From assembly GCA_016808115.1 (NCBI GenBank), contig JAEQBH010006415.1, positions 62,001 through 126,000 on the forward strand: 64,000 nt of DNA, in the 5' to 3' direction. The position numbers were made by a program, and so were the translations under genes. The notes beneath the pieces were generated by a model. It searched no databases, was not told where the DNA came from, and saw only the letters and a list, made by a program, of their open reading frames with translations. The stretch is from Tetrastigma voinierianum. Lineage: Eukaryota > Streptophyta > Magnoliopsida > Vitales > Vitaceae. Each line of letters begins with the position of its first letter. Positions within the stretch are counted from its first letter, which is position 1. This document shows, in pieces, positions 33,330 through 46,045 of the stretch.

Positions 33330-34330
33330 CTAGTTTTGAAAGAGTTGCCATGTCATTTAAAGTATGCTTACTTAGAATTTACTTCAAAGAAAAACTAGTG
33401 ATCATTTTCAAATTTAATTAATGATGACGAGGATCAAAGATTGCTGAAAATATTATGAAGCATAAGGAATCGCTTTAGCTCGGGTCTTATCAAGAGTCAA
33501 GGGTATCACCATCAATTTGCATGCATAAGATTCTCGCTTAGAAGAGACTTCAAACCATTCAGAACACCAAAGGAGACCTAATCCATGATGAAGGAAGTAG
33601 TTAGAAAGGAGGTACTCAAATTGTCAATGTCGGTTTTATCTTATATTTCGCATACCCTGGGTGAGCCCAAATTCATGTGGTTCCAAATATGGGGTTTACC
33701 GTGATCCGTGAATGGACAAAATGAATTGATTCCAACAAGAACAAAGGATACAGGATGGAGGGTATGTATTGATTAAGCAGTAGCTAAACACAATAAATTT
33801 TAAAAGATCATTTCTTGCCCTTCATCGGACGTATGTCGATGTGTTAGCGTGACACCCCTCACTTTTGTTTTCTGGATGGGTATTCAGGATATAATCAGAT
33901 TGCTATTGCACCCGAGGATCAAGAGAAGACTACATTCACATGCCCTTATGGCACCTTTGCCTTTAGAAGGATGCCATTTGGGTTATGTAATGCTCCAGCT
34001 ACATTCCAAAGGTGTATGATGTCTATATTCTCGTGATTCGGGTTGAAGAAGGATGGAAATTTTCATGGATGATTTTATCGCGGTATGGATCCAAATTTGA
34101 TCAATGTTTAAACAACTGGAAATGCATTTCAAAGATGCCAAGACAAACAGCTAGCACCGAATTGGGAAATGCCATTTTATGGTGACATAAAGTATTGTTC
34201 TGGGCATAAAATTTCTACTACTGACTAGAAGTTGACCAAATTAAGGTAATCCATTATCAAGACCTTTGCACCACCTACCACAAGAAAGGAGTAAGAAGCT
34301 TCTTGGGGTATGCCGGATTTTGCAGAGATT
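33330..34330 (+). pseudogene. Athila-2 reverse transcriptase, frameshifted
   Basis: An uninterrupted stretch of about 55 codons at 33870-34035 reads DGYSGYNQIAIAPEDQ, TTFTCPYGTFAFRRMPFGL and CNAPATFQRCM, the RT fingers/palm core. The catalytic FMDDF is at 34062-34076. Upstream are NELIPTRTKDTGWR (about 33720) and the HHQFACIRFSL remnant; downstream is VRSFLGYAGFCR (about 34290). Several shifts break the domain. Confidence 0.85.
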
Positions 34331-34860
34331 CATCAAAGACTTTTCAAAAATAGCCGCATTCACTATGAAGATTATCGGAAAAAGATACGCGGTTCAATTT
34401 CATGACTCATGCAAGGATGCTTTAAGAAATTAAGATCAGACAGTACAACACCTATAATGGCCGCACTGCACGGAATCGTGGATTTGGAAATAATGTGTGA
34501 TGCCGTGATTTTGCCATGGAGCCGTGTGGGCAAAGAAAAGAGAAAGTATTCGTGTGGCCATATAATTATGCTAAAGACCTTCAACGTAAGACAAGAGAAC
34601 TACTCAAATAACTAAAAGGGAGATGCTAGCCATAGTATTTGTTTCTCAGGAAAAATTTAGGTAGTACATTTGTGATCTCATGTGGTAATTCATTAATCGA
34701 TCATGCAAAAGAATCAAATACTTGATGTCAAAAAAGGAAGCTAAGTCAAGATTGATAAGGTGGTGCTACTGTTGCAGGAGTTTGATTTGGAAATCAAGGA
34801 TAAAAAGGGATGTGACAATGTGATAGCTGATCACTTGTCAAGAGTAGAAAGCAGTGGATG
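34331..34860 (+). pseudogene. Athila-2 RNase H, frameshifted
   Basis: RNase H removes the RNA template. Seen are EKDTRFNF (34378), a CDA-like block near 34495, a RENYSN/KEMLAI-like stretch at 34600-34640, then RLIRW (about 34755) and ADHLSRVE (about 34826), which normally closes the domain. Blocks are in different frames. Confidence 0.7.
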
Positions 34861-36245
34861 AAGAGGAAAAATGTGGATGTTAATAGAAAACTTCCCGATG
34901 AGCGCTTGTTTAAGGTTTCCTTCCAACTTCCCCGGTATGTCGATATCAGGAATTATCCGGCTCAGGAGTAATGCCTTCAATTCAAATACCAACGTAAGAG
35001 AGGAACCCTTAAATCCATTGTGTATTATATTTGGGATGACCCACTATTATTCAAGAGAGGTGCTGACATGATAATAAGAAGATGTGTGCTGAAGTGAATA
35101 AGGCAAATATTATAAATGAATGCCATGGCATCACCATACGGGGACATTTTTCCGAGAAAGAACAAACAAGTAAGATACCCAATCGATTTTATTGGCCCAC
35201 TATCTTCGAGATTGTGCCGAGTGGGTTAAACGTGTGATAGATGCCAAAAGATTGAAAATATCGCAATAGGAATGAAATGCCCTCAAAGGTATTATGGTGA
35301 TACAAATTGGCGTAATGGGAATATTTTGATAGACCCTTTCCACAACATTTGGAACCTATACATACCGCTAGCGATTACGCTTCCAAATGGGTGGAAGCAA
35401 AGGGCTTGTCCAAGGAATGATGCTAATACGCTTGTGAGTTTTCTTGGTAAAAGAATATTTTGAGCGGATTTGGAACACCCAGAACTATCATTAGTGATGA
35501 GGGAACCCACTTTGCAAACAAAATATTTTCAAAACTCATGAGCAGGTATGGGATCAAGCATGTAATGAGTTTAGCTTATCATCCCTGCACTAATGGACAA
35601 GCGTAAATTTCACCAGGAGATCAAAAGAATACTAAAAGACTCGTGAGCCTGCTGTGAAGGATTGGTTTTCCAAACTTAATGCATGCACTTCAGCTTACGT
35701 GACCGCATACAAAACCCCATTGAATGTCCCCCATACGTAGTTGTTTTTGGTAAACCATGTCATCTACCTCTTGGAATTAGAATACAAGGCAATGTGGGCC
35801 ATCAAGAAGTTAAACTCGATTTTAAGGTCAGAAGGAAGAAAGATCAAGCCCCAATCGTCGAATTGAAGAATCGAGAAAATGAAGCCTATGATAATGCTAG
35901 AATATGTTAACATAAGATGTGCGAAATGGCATGATCGTAGAATTTTGAGAAAAGAGTTCGTAGAAGCGGAACAGTTCTCATTGCTTAATTCTGGGGATCG
36001 AAATTGTTTCCGTGGAAATTAAAAATCCAATTATGGGCCATACACAAGTGGTGTCAAGTACTACATTTGAGCAAGACACTTGCGGGACTGATACTGAGAA
36101 GAATTCAAGGTCAATGGACAAAGGTTAAAGCATATTCTCAATAAATAAGAGGAAATGAAGAACTCCAACCGGTTCTCGAGGAAAAAGAAGAAGTACCACA
36201 ACAAAGAAGTCCACTAAGGACTCAAAACTGGAGCAGTTTAATGGG
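34861..36245 (+). pseudogene. Athila-2 integrase, frameshifted
   Basis: Order of pieces: CDRCQ/EMP-like remnants at 35240-35285, a YVSKWVEA remnant near 35370-35400, FLGKRIF (35443), FGTPR.IISDEGTHF-like text around 35467-35515, CLHFSLRD..KTP near 35680-35720, FGKPCHLPLGI (35738-35775), YKAMWAIKKLN near 35787-35817, KWHDRRI (35921-35941), then FPWK and GPY-like text to 36060. This is the Athila integrase with zinc finger, DDE core and C-terminal GPY/F part. Frames jump at least six times. Confidence 0.75.
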
Positions 36246-36985
36246 AGGCAACTCCAAAAGCGATTTAATTTCTCGTGTTTTAAGTTTTGGAAATATTTTC
36301 CTTAGTTGCTTAAATTAGGCCGAATTGTTTTTTATAAGGATATATTTAATTTTAGAAATCAATTATAGTTAATGATTTTTTCTTTGAATATTGGCAAGTA
36401 GTTTCAGAAGGTTCAAAGACATGAATGGTAAGTGGCAATCACAGAACAATTCCAAAGAACTGCGTGAGAAGTCACAATAGAGAAAAGGGGAGTAACTTAT
36501 CCAACCCACCTCAGAGATATACTTGAATTGTTTGTTAAATCTTGCTTGAGATGCCGTAAGTAATGTCTAAAAAGGGTTAGGAACAATAAGAAAAAGGTTC
36601 TCGAGATCATCGAGTTAATGAAAGCTTAGGTCAATGACAGAAGGTTATGTCACATAAGTGATGTCGTGACAAAACATTGATGTCGTGGACCTGCTTTAAA
36701 GGGCAACTCGGTGAGTAACAAGGAAGAAGGTATATGTCGCGACACCACCGGAAGTCGCTACGCAGAATTAAGTTTCAAAAAGGAAAAAATAGATGTCGCA
36801 ACATGAAAATTAAACAATTCATAGAAAATCGATATGTCAGCGACAAACTAGTATGTCGCGACATAAAGAGGGACAAAGCACTCACTCACTTTAAAGTTCT
36901 AAATTCAATGATCTCAAAATAAAAGACGCGAGAACTGAAGTCGACGCGGTTCTAATGAAGCAAATAATTAGCCCACAAATGATTG
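36246..36985 (+). other. Athila-2 spacer between integrase and env-like ORF, with TGTCGCGACA motifs
   Basis: No conserved protein. Exact TGTCGCGACA occurs at 36735 and 36854, with variants at about 36662 (TGTCGTGACA), 36681, 36796 and 36836. This is the same palindrome family as in the LTRs of this element, but outside the LTR. The 62-codon ORF 36734-36922 runs through it and has no similarity I recognise. Confidence 0.75.
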
Positions 36986-38230
36986 ATTGAATTGCAACTT
37001 GAAACTTTCATTCACTCCAAACCACATAGCTATTCACCTTCTTCCTCCTTCGAATCTCAACCCCGAAGACCCTAGCTTTCCAAACCTTCAAAAGCTTTTC
37101 TTCCTGCTTTCAATGGTCGAAATTCCCACTCTAGTCCCTAACCTGGGACGAGATTATGAGGGAACATGAACAACTGTAAGAAGAAACTCGCCAAGAAGCA
37201 TCAAAGCATGAGATTCACAGAAGAAATGTTGTGAGAGGTGCCACGAAACACCAAGTCTCAAGAATTTCTCAAGAAAGCGTAAAAGGGAAAGGGAAAGATA
37301 GAGAAGAAGAAGAAGTAGAAGATTTCGTGTCGACTAAGCTGCATCCCAAGTGGAAAAATATTGTTAACAAGGGGTTTGTCGCAGAGAGGAGATTCAAAAC
37401 TCGTTAATGCCTTCAAGGAGATGATAGAGCAGAGAGGGTGGAGAGCCCTCTCGCACACCAAAATCAGGGCATACAAAGACCGGTAAGATAATTTTATTCA
37501 AATTTGTAGGAAGGAAGGATGAGCGGCGTTTTCAAGTAGAGAGGAGTCCCCGGGTTTGATGCAGCTGGCACCGAGGGCCTGCGGCATGGCAAGCAGACAA
37601 GCATGGTTCCAAATTTAAGAAACTTTTGGAAAGGTTGCCAAGAAGCTCACTAATGGTAAGGTGCAGCTAAACCAAGAAGAAGGAAGGCCAAGAACAGTGA
37701 ACAGGGGAAGCCTAACTGAGGAAGCGAAGGTATGGTTTTACTTCCTGGCTTCTGTTTTGGTTCCAACAAAACATGTGTGCACAGTGAGAAAACAAGAAGC
37801 TGTGTTGCTGTATGCCATCCTAAAAGGATACAAAATCAATATAGGAGTTGTCATTGAGAATTCTATCAGAGGTATCATGAAGGAACAAAGAGGTCTTATT
37901 CCTCACCCAACAACAATCACTGTTCTATGTTTGAAGGCTGGGGTGAAAGGAATATGGGAATCAGAAGAAGAAGTACCCAGAGCTTCACCACTCCTTCTGA
38001 CAGGAGTTAGCAAAGGACCAAGAAACCAGAAGAAAAAGGGGGTGCTGGTAGAGAAAAGAGATGAAGCCCAAGCGGAAAGACCAAAAGGAGAATTCCGTGA
38101 GTTGCCGATCAAGGAGCAAAGCAACCGTGAAACTCACCGACAACAATGATTTACTATAGACAATGAAGCGCGCGACTTAAGGCAGCTCATCAGACTTCTC
38201 CATTCCCTACCAAGCCTCCCGTAGAATTAA
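36986..38230 (+). pseudogene. Athila-2 env-like third ORF (putative plant transposon protein)
   Basis: The central frame 37661-38149 (162 codons) is the longest clean one in the window. It reads SLTEEAKVWFYFLASVLVPTKH, KQEAVLLYAILKGYKINIGVVI and PHPTTITVLCLKAGV, followed by a Lys/Glu-rich tail. This matches the plant transposon protein that forms the third ORF of many Athila elements (EA..W..F....L.PT.H...V...RA.LLYA.L.G..INVG..I). Upstream, 37200-37640, frames contain FVSTKLHPKW and NKGFVAERRF, the N-terminal part. No convincing membrane segment is seen, so an envelope function is unsupported. It follows integrase after a 740-bp spacer. Confidence 0.75.
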
Positions 38231-40630
38231 ATTTCCAACATGAGAAAGCTCAAGGGGGGAGCACAAGAGAACAGCCTGACACTGAAGCCATCAATGCCAT
38301 GCAAAAAGAGAATGGATGAAAATGTAAAGATGGAACCTAAAGTGTGAATTCGTAGAAGGCATTTATGAAAAGAATTGAAAAGAAGAGACCAACAAAGTGG
38401 AGGAAGAGCTAAACAGAAGAAAAAGGGAGCATGAGATTGAGTTACAAAGAAGAGAACAGCAGTGGGGAGAAGAGCTGAACATAAGAGAGGAACATATGAG
38501 AAAAAAATTTTGGAAGTGTTGGGTGGGAAGAATTTAAGAAAGAAACGAAGGAAAGAGATCACACCGCTACGTAAACTCAAACTATCATGAAGCTTTTTAT
38601 AAACAATCAGTTTGAGCGTGATTCTCAACCCCTAACATTGATAAAGATAAGAGATACGTGAGCAAGAAGCTAAATTTGGGGGAGCAAATCAAGGGCTTCA
38701 AGTTCCTATACAAGTCTCTACGTAGGATTTTGAAAATAAACTGGATGATAGAGACAAGAAGCAAAAGGATACTGAATCCTATAGGCAAAAAGAATGGCTA
38801 GAAAATTTGGATCTGATTAACAATAATCTCTCCAAATTTTTAGAGGTCATGACTGAAATGGAGAATACAATGAATGGTTTGGGGAAGAGGCAGGATGAGT
38901 TGAACAAAAAGGTTGATCTCTCTAATGAGATTTTCATTGAAGAACAAATGGAGAGGGAAACCAAGAAGAGAAAGAAGCGGGTGGTGAATCAGCAATTCTG
39001 AATTCCCCAACTCATTTAGGTACACTGGACCTATATCCCCCCAACATCTTTGCTCCTGGCTATTTCAAAAGAAAAAAAAAATAGACCTTCTCCCTGCCTA
39101 ACCTTCTTTACCTTCTTATTCCCATTTGAATTGTATCCAACTGTTGCAATTGAATCAGAAATAAAATAAGAAACTTGAATTGAATTGTTGTGTGCGTGCT
39201 ATTTTGAATTTGTTTGTTCAATGTTGTGTTGCTTTGTGGTTGCATGATTAGGAAATTAAAGTAGGAATTAGTTCCTTTAATGAAAACCGCCTCAGATGTC
39301 GCAGCTGAATCAATGAAGTGCTTAGATTAGGAATAAGCTGAAATGCAGAAAAATTGGGTAAGGAATAAGGGCAAATGAATACGCTTAATTGAAACACAGC
39401 AGTAACAGCTACTTAACTCTAACCGATAAGTCCAGACAGAGGAAAGTAATACAATAGGGAAGGAACAAAACATATTTTTTGAGCTTGTGGTATGAACAAG
39501 TCAAGGAACCTCTGAATATCAATTAATTTAAATACTCATCAACAAAATGAGTCAAGGTACCCTTATGGTTAGTCATTAACTGTTCAATCCAAATTTAGAA
39601 TTTGTTAGATTATTGATTGAGGCGAAATCCTAGGTGATAAATGACAAGAGACGATGCAGGCCATTCTTGGATAGTTTGAGCCATTCTAGCCATCCCTATT
39701 CATATGCTGATGCATATACTTTAGTTCCAGAAATTGAGCTAACAAGCTTATTTTTTTTCAAAAAAATAAACCAATGGAAACCCAAACTCATCCCAAGAAA
39801 TCAATCCTTCAGTAAAGAACCTATGATTACCCAGGAATTCAAGGAGGAAGAAAGAAATGAAGTTTGGGGGAGTATATGTTTTTGAGGAACTCAAAAAGGG
39901 AATGAAAAGAAAAAGCAAAGAGCAGAAAATGCAATAGAAAAAAGAAAGCTTATAGGGATAAGTTTTATCTTGTGGCCTAACTCTCTTGAACAATTAAGTT
40001 CTTAGGGGTGTTTCCCACCTAGTACCCTAATGCCATCCGGTAATGGAGCTACTAACCCAAAGTTCGCTAAGAGTGTTAGAAAGCCTAAAAGTTAAAACGC
40101 ACTATCCTCGAATGGCGTGAGACAAACAAAGGAAATTTCCCTGCTGGAATTACAAGGGAGAAATGGGGGCATAAGGTCGAATTGAAGAAATCAAAAGATG
40201 GCCCAAACATGAAAGCTTAGGGGAGTTTATTAGGAAGACTACAAGAAAGAAAGGGCAGAAGAGGAGAGAAAAGGTTCAGGGTAATCTTAACCTAAAAATT
40301 CCTTCCATCCTACCCATTATCCAAGCCTAACAATATAAGCCCAAAAGACCGATTGATTCAAGGTCGAAATCACCTACATTGAGCGGAGATCAATATGAAA
40401 AACAAACTTTATGGAATTTGGAAATATGGAAACAATCAAAACTATGAAGGAATTTAGGAGTAGTGACTCAAGAGGAAGATGAGAAAGGAAAACAATTTAT
40501 TTTTCAAATGTGATCTAATGATTATGTTGTTTGTAAATACCCCCAATAGCTAGTTTTGTATACTCATGAAGAGTAGAAACTAACCTTGAACTGGACTTGA
40601 AGCTAGATGTACGGTAGTAACACGCACACA
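38231..40630 (+). other. Athila-2 3' region, left part, with a coiled-coil-like ORF
   Basis: About 2.4 kb between the env-like ORF and the Athila-3 insertion. The frame 38807-39001 (64 codons) is rich in Leu, Glu, Lys and Asn in a heptad-like pattern (LINNNLSKFLEVMTEMENTM, then LGKRQDELNKKVDL) and ends in a basic RKKR run. It may be the end of the env-like protein. G-rich words TTTGGGGGAGC (38675) and AGTTTGGGGGAG (39861) resemble polypurine tracts. The rest (39005-40625) is noncoding. It resumes after Athila-3 at 50641. Confidence 0.55.
40626..40630. repeat. Left target-site duplication of Athila-3 (ACACA)
   Basis: ACACA directly before the LTR start TGATTCGTG, matched exactly by ACACA at 50636-50640 after the other LTR. 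Confidence 0.9.
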
Positions 40631-42374
40631 TGATTCGTGGCTACGTAGGGCCGAAATGAATCAACAATATTTATATACCTAAGTTTCCTCCCATCGCGTA
40701 GTCAAGCTACTCGCAGAGATAGCGGTTCCAGGGTCAACATGTAATGGTTTTCATCCTAGAAATGGTCTCGCATTAGGGCATGAAGTAAGGCTTTCTATTT
40801 GGACTTTTTGGATTTGTGTCAAAAGTCAGAATGGTTTAAACTGAAATTGCAAAAAACTCGAAATGGTAAAAACCGAATTTTAAAGTGAAGAAATTAAACT
40901 TTGAAGATTTCAGTCACCAACTTGACAAGCTAGTGGCAAACACATGTCCCCAAGTTTTATCCCTCCCCGTGTGAGTTAACACAGATGCTATGGCCTCCTT
41001 TTTTGTTTAAAACCCTAACATTCCTTTATCATTTTTCTAAGGCTGGGGTAAAGGCCATCTAAAGAATCACGCCGCATCTCTCACCCGAGCACCGAACCCT
41101 AAAGTACGGAGAGTATCACAAAACAATAAAAAAAAGTCAATGTTATTTAACCCTAATTTGAAGAACCCTAACATGTAAATGCTACCTCGCAGGCTCGTAA
41201 ACCATATCTAAAGAACAACGCCCTAAAGTCACATAGTACTTATCAAGATGGCTGAACCTATGTCAGGCACCAGTCTGAGCGGCCACAAACAAAATAACGT
41301 CCCAATCGTGATACTCAGTTGTTGAAGAGACGCTGATGTCAACCCAGGCCCAACTCAGTCGGCTTCTCCCTCGTTAGGAAGTTTGAATATTGTGTTGTCC
41401 CTGAGAGTCTCCCCAGATGTCAGCGTCTGTTGTCTTGTTAACAGAGAGCATATAGATAAAGAAGAGAAACAATGCCAAAATGCATAAAACAATTTATTTA
41501 CAAAAGAAAGAAAAAAAACTTACAAATCACCAAAAACTCAGATTCCTCTCTATCCTCTTCTCCTTTATTACAAAGTCACGTAGGGGTATTTATAGGCCTC
41601 CTCAAGGTATGAAATTACCAAAACCCCAATAACTAGGCTAAGTTATAGGACACCGGTAATAAACCAAGCTTGAAGGCGCCAGATTAATTACAAAGCAATA
41701 TCGAGGCCCTGAATTTTTATTAGATGAATTTCGCAAATTAGCGACCCTGGCGTGGTTTAGCGAAATTGGCAATGAAGCTTAGCGAAATTGGCAAGTAGTT
41801 TAAATAATTTGGCAAGGTCGAATTTCGCTTAGTTGTACGCAATTTCGCTAAGCTAGCTTAAATTGTCGCTGAGAAGCTAATTTCGCAGAATGCGCGAAGG
41901 CAAGTTGGCGCCAGCGACCGCAATTTGTGCCGAGATTACGAACTGCTTATAACACGGCGGTAAATTCGCTTAACTTGCGAACCGACATAATGTGTTGCGA
42001 AATTCACTAGTAGGTTGCGAATCGCTAAGTAACGTGCTGCGAAAAATTCCTCGCTTTTGTCGCTCCTCTATGCCTCTCATCCTCTGCCTTCAATCGCATC
42101 TCGCTTCCTCCACTTTCCTTTGTTTTTCCATTGATTTTTGGGCTTGTCGGGATGGTCGGTGACTCAAACTTCCAACCTCATGATTGATCATTTCGCATTG
42201 TGGTTGAAGTCCGTATACATAAATACCTACAAAACAACCAAAACATCTAAATGGCATAAGTGTGTTACTAAGATGACATGAACACTTCAATTGGGATATA
42301 TGACATGATTAATGATCAAAAGTACTCAAACCTATCTAATATAGGGTTCAAATTGCACTTTTTGACACTAATCA
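40631..42374 (-). repeat. Athila-3 3' LTR
   Basis: On the + strand it runs from TGATTCGTGG to CACTAATCA. It is homologous to 48878-50635 and, inverted, to the Athila-1 LTRs. It carries the TAGCGAA cluster at 41710-42050 and TATTTATA (TATA box on the minus strand) at 41587-41594. Compared with its partner it lacks the segment containing a second gag-leader-like block near 49500-49700. Confidence 0.9.
41710..42050 (-). repeat. TTAGCGAA cluster in the Athila-3 3' LTR
   Basis: TTAGCGA(A/C) words at about 41757 and 41780, then AATTTCGCTTAG and AATTTCGCTAAGC words, within 340 bp. The first few repeat in a 20-22-bp register (TTAGCGAAATTGGCAA..). Confidence 0.75.
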
Positions 42375-43690
42375 CACCCTAACCGAAACGCTGCTAGTCC
42401 CTTTTTAGCAATGCAAAAATAAGAATTGAGATGCATGTGGTGATTTTTTGAAAAAGTATTGTGTTTCAAAAGGTTATTGTACTTATATACAAACTAACAT
42501 TACTTTAAAGTGAACAATTGAAATCAACATTCAAAACCTATATACAAGAATAAAATCCATAAGAGAACAATTTTTAGAACAACACTGTTTCCATGATTTT
42601 CAATTTGGATTTCCACCTAAGTCTAATGGTTCATTTTGTATCTAGATTGAGTCAATAAAATGCAAAATTTTGTTTCCCCCCCAACCTAGCATTGACATGG
42701 CCTTAAACTGTTGAACAATTAAGATGGCTGGTTACACTTTCTTGCTTTTCTCAATTATATTGTAGGATGTACGCTTAAAAATCCGACTTCACTAAAGTCC
42801 ATGTAACGGGGATTCGTCGACGACTCCCAACCAATTAAGGTTTAGGGCATCGTCAAAAGGATCAAAGACCACTAACTCTAAAGGCTTCACCTCTGACTAA
42901 CCGACTTCGAAAATCAAGCACCTAGCAATTCGCTAAATTCTACCTATCCACCCATGTAACGAACACAAAATCGATGACTTCAACCAATGAAGGCTTAGGG
43001 CATCGGGTTTCCAAAGGTTCAGCTTACACCCCTGACCGTGCTCGGGTTTCAAGGCAAAACTTTATGACTTTATTTTTCTTTTTCTCCTTTTCTTTTTCTT
43101 TTTCTTTTTCTTTTTGGAAGACAACATTGGTCTTCAATTGTGGGTAACACCAACCTATCCTAGGTTGTCAACATGCCTAAGGCCGGTTTTGCAAAGTGGA
43201 AGGAGGCATACAAATTTACAACCTATTGAAGCAATCTATAGTGCAGTGTGTGAAATAGCATAAAGGGGGAAATTTCAGTTGAGTGATGTCGAATGCGTTA
43301 ATCAACACAAATTGTTTCAAGCATGGCGCTGCTTCTAGCATATAGGTGACAAACATGATGATTCAATCTCCCAATTTAAAGCAATTCAATTGTTCAATTT
43401 GAAGCAATTCAATTGTTCAATTTGAAGCAATTTAATTATGTAGTTTGAAAGAAAAACACATACTTGTACATAGGGGACACAGTAAACACAATATGCAAAA
43501 AGCTGAATATATATATATAATCTGAGTAGCTTTTGATATAGCCAAAATGGCTTAATACATGCGTTCAGCCAATAAAACATATCACCGCCTTACCATGGCT
43601 AATACAAAAATCATAATCAAAATTAGTAGGCGCTGATAAAGCCGAAACCCGTACATAAACCAAAAGAAACCTAACCACCTCACCGCCGTG
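42375..43690 (-). other. Athila-3 3' noncoding region with purine tract
   Basis: Shared with Athila-1 (15762-16771) and Athila-4 (58346-59420). A pyrimidine run at 43066-43120 (purine on the element strand), CCTATCCTAGGTTGTCAAC near 43153, and repeated CAATTGTTCAATTTGAAG words at 43382-43430 are the landmarks. No coding similarity. Confidence 0.65.
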
Positions 43691-45770
43691 GTGGCGGCGT
43701 CCAGAAGCAATGGCCGCCAGATATCTCGAGGTCGCACGCTGGCGCTCCTCTCTGGGTAGGATCATGAGGAAGACCTGTGGGTCAAGTGATCCGGGTGAAG
43801 ATGGAATGGCACCGACCCAAAGTGGCCCCACCGGTTTCAATCTCCGTCATGTGTCAGACGGGTCGCTCGAGTGGTTTGCAAGGCGCAGATCGCATCCATC
43901 ACCCAAATGCATCTCCCTCGAAACACATGTGTATACCCGTGACCGGTGTCGGGCGAAGGCCCGGGAGTATCCGAGGGCCCGCAGCTCGGGCAGTGGGCGG
44001 AGGAGATGGGTGGGAACGATCCGGGGGTCAGGAGCTGGAGGCCCCCATACTGGGTGTGGAGTAGGCATATCATCTCGCATGATGGTCATCACCTGATCCG
44101 GCATCTCTCCTGGGTCTCGCCGGGCGAGGCTGGAAATGGAGGGGGCATAGTCATAACCCTGGCCCATCGCTACTACATGTGTGTGGCATCCTGTCTTCGC
44201 AGATCTCTATCCCAAAGCCCTTTGGAAATCCCATCCTTCAAGAACATAGGAAAGGCCCCCTGTGATAAGAAGGGAAAAGAGTTGTACTCTCTCGCTCGTG
44301 CGAGGTCTCTCCCCATGGACCTTCTCCTCAACCGTAAGAGCCAAGTCATCACCGCCTGATGGTTAAACCAGAATTGCCCGAGATCCCGCATAATGCCCCA
44401 AGATAGTCCTCCCTTCGCACATACGCCAGAGGGAATAAGCAAAAGGGCAAACAGATGGTCGATGATCGCGATAGTGAGGCTGGCTTCCTCCGATAAAGAA
44501 TCGGGACTACCAGAAGATCCCCTGCCAGTTTAACCATCGCTTCATGAGGGTGCCCAATTTATAACCTCAAAGACAAGGCCATGCAGAGGCGCATCTCAAG
44601 TCAAATAACTGATCGAAAGTACCACGTATCCTCGGCGAATCTCTAATGGACCATCTGCATCCCTGGATGTCATGGAGTGGTAGAACCGTCTCGACCACTT
44701 CCTGGGTAGTAAACCGTTCCTGAGTCATAAATGGGAGGAGTGAATACCTCTCGATCAATCTCTATCACTTCGACCGGGTCAAGCATCAATCTAGAACGCT
44801 ATACGAATTTCATTAAAAATGGTCGCTGAGTGTAGATCAGCATTCCTGAATGGGGTGTCCCACGAACATAGGCCTCCCGATCCGCGAGGTCGGATAGCCG
44901 AGGTGAAGGTGTCGCCCTCACCGCCGGGATGCGACCTATGATGGTGGCTACGAAGACGATGACTCGCCTAGGGCCCGGCGCAGTTCGCTGAAGGCCGGCC
45001 CTCCTAGCCTCCCCTCGCACGTGGATGTAGCCTGCGTCCCATCCGCTGCCCCTGCAACGTCAACCGGCCTGGCCAGTACGGCCTCGGGGACAGATGCATC
45101 AGTCGTAATCGTGTCGGCGCCTCCTCGCCGGCAAGCACCACCCGAGCCGAACATCGGACCCACCCCTCGCACGGACCATATCCGAGACCTGGGGGCTGCA
45201 CCTGCTGAGTGCGACTCACCGACAGGAGCTGGGCCTCGTATGTCCGAACCAAGCTCCCGAACACAATCGAACCCCCGAATCAAACTATCTCAAACCAGAC
45301 TCATTGACCGAGACTCAAATGGACCCCCGGATCGATAACCAAGTCTCGAACTATGATCAGACACTGATGTAGGGCTCCTTTAAACTGAACCGAAGGCACA
45401 GAAGTAATGACTCAGGCAGAGGTGAGGGCTCGTACGCGCGTGGTGAGGGCTCACTCACGGCTCAGGCAGGATGACTGTGGAGGCTCGGGCCACGTCGGCC
45501 CGATGATGCTAAAGTGACTCCTGGTCCCGCAGCTGATGAAGGCTAGGAGGGGCCTCAGCCAGGGCTGAAGCACGTTACCGTGATCGAATTGTGGCACGGC
45601 GACGTTGGAGCTCAAAGATGGGCGTGCCAAAGGGGAGCTCAGCACGCCGAGTGGGGAGGAACGTGAAATGGCATGTAGGCCAACCCTCCCCTGCTTATAA
45701 GCGCAAGATGGTAGCCGGCAGTTCCCACTCACTTTTCGCTTAAGCCCACCGAATTTCTCGCCCTAGATGG
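43691..45770 (-). pseudogene. Athila-3 GC-rich env-like region
   Basis: Inverted homologue of 13455-15520. On the minus strand the frame 44567-44758 starts MIERYSLLPFM and continues with an LPLHDIQG remnant of the FYHSMT block. The frame 44173-44442 has GQFWFNHQAVMTWLLRL, matching FWFSP..S.VMTAL of Athila-1. The 93-codon frame 45451-45732 is at the N-terminal end. ORFs on the plus strand of this region (43710-44359, 45021-45338) are antisense shadows favoured by high GC. Stops and shifts are present; function is unknown, as for Athila-1. Confidence 0.65.
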
Positions 45771-46045
45771 TCTTTCTCGGTGATTTAAAAACTTTAAAAT
45801 TAATTACTAATATTAAATAATAATATAACTAAAAATTATTGTTAGCAAATTTACTATATTACTAAGGATTAGTATTTGAAACATATTGTTTCATATATAC
45901 AACTAAATTATAAAGAAAGGAAAAATTGCTATAAAAAAAAAAAAAAAAAATTTGAAAATTATTAAGACTAACAGAATTAACTAATATAAGACAAAATTAA
46001 AATTCTTAGAACTCGTAATCCGGTTTTTGAAAACACCGAAATCCG
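45771..46045 (-). other. AT-rich junction between protease and env-like region (Athila-3)
   Basis: Counterpart of 13150-13395, with the same order of words (for example AATTACTAATATTAAATAATAATATAAC) and a run of 18 A at about 45934-45951 that is not expanded in Athila-1. GC jumps sharply on both sides. Confidence 0.7.

Noticed and set aside
43710..44359. Plus-strand ORFs of up to 137 codons in the GC-rich block, looking like a host gene
   Set aside because: They are antisense to the env-like region, overlap each other in several frames, and lack any family motif; high GC lowers stop frequency.
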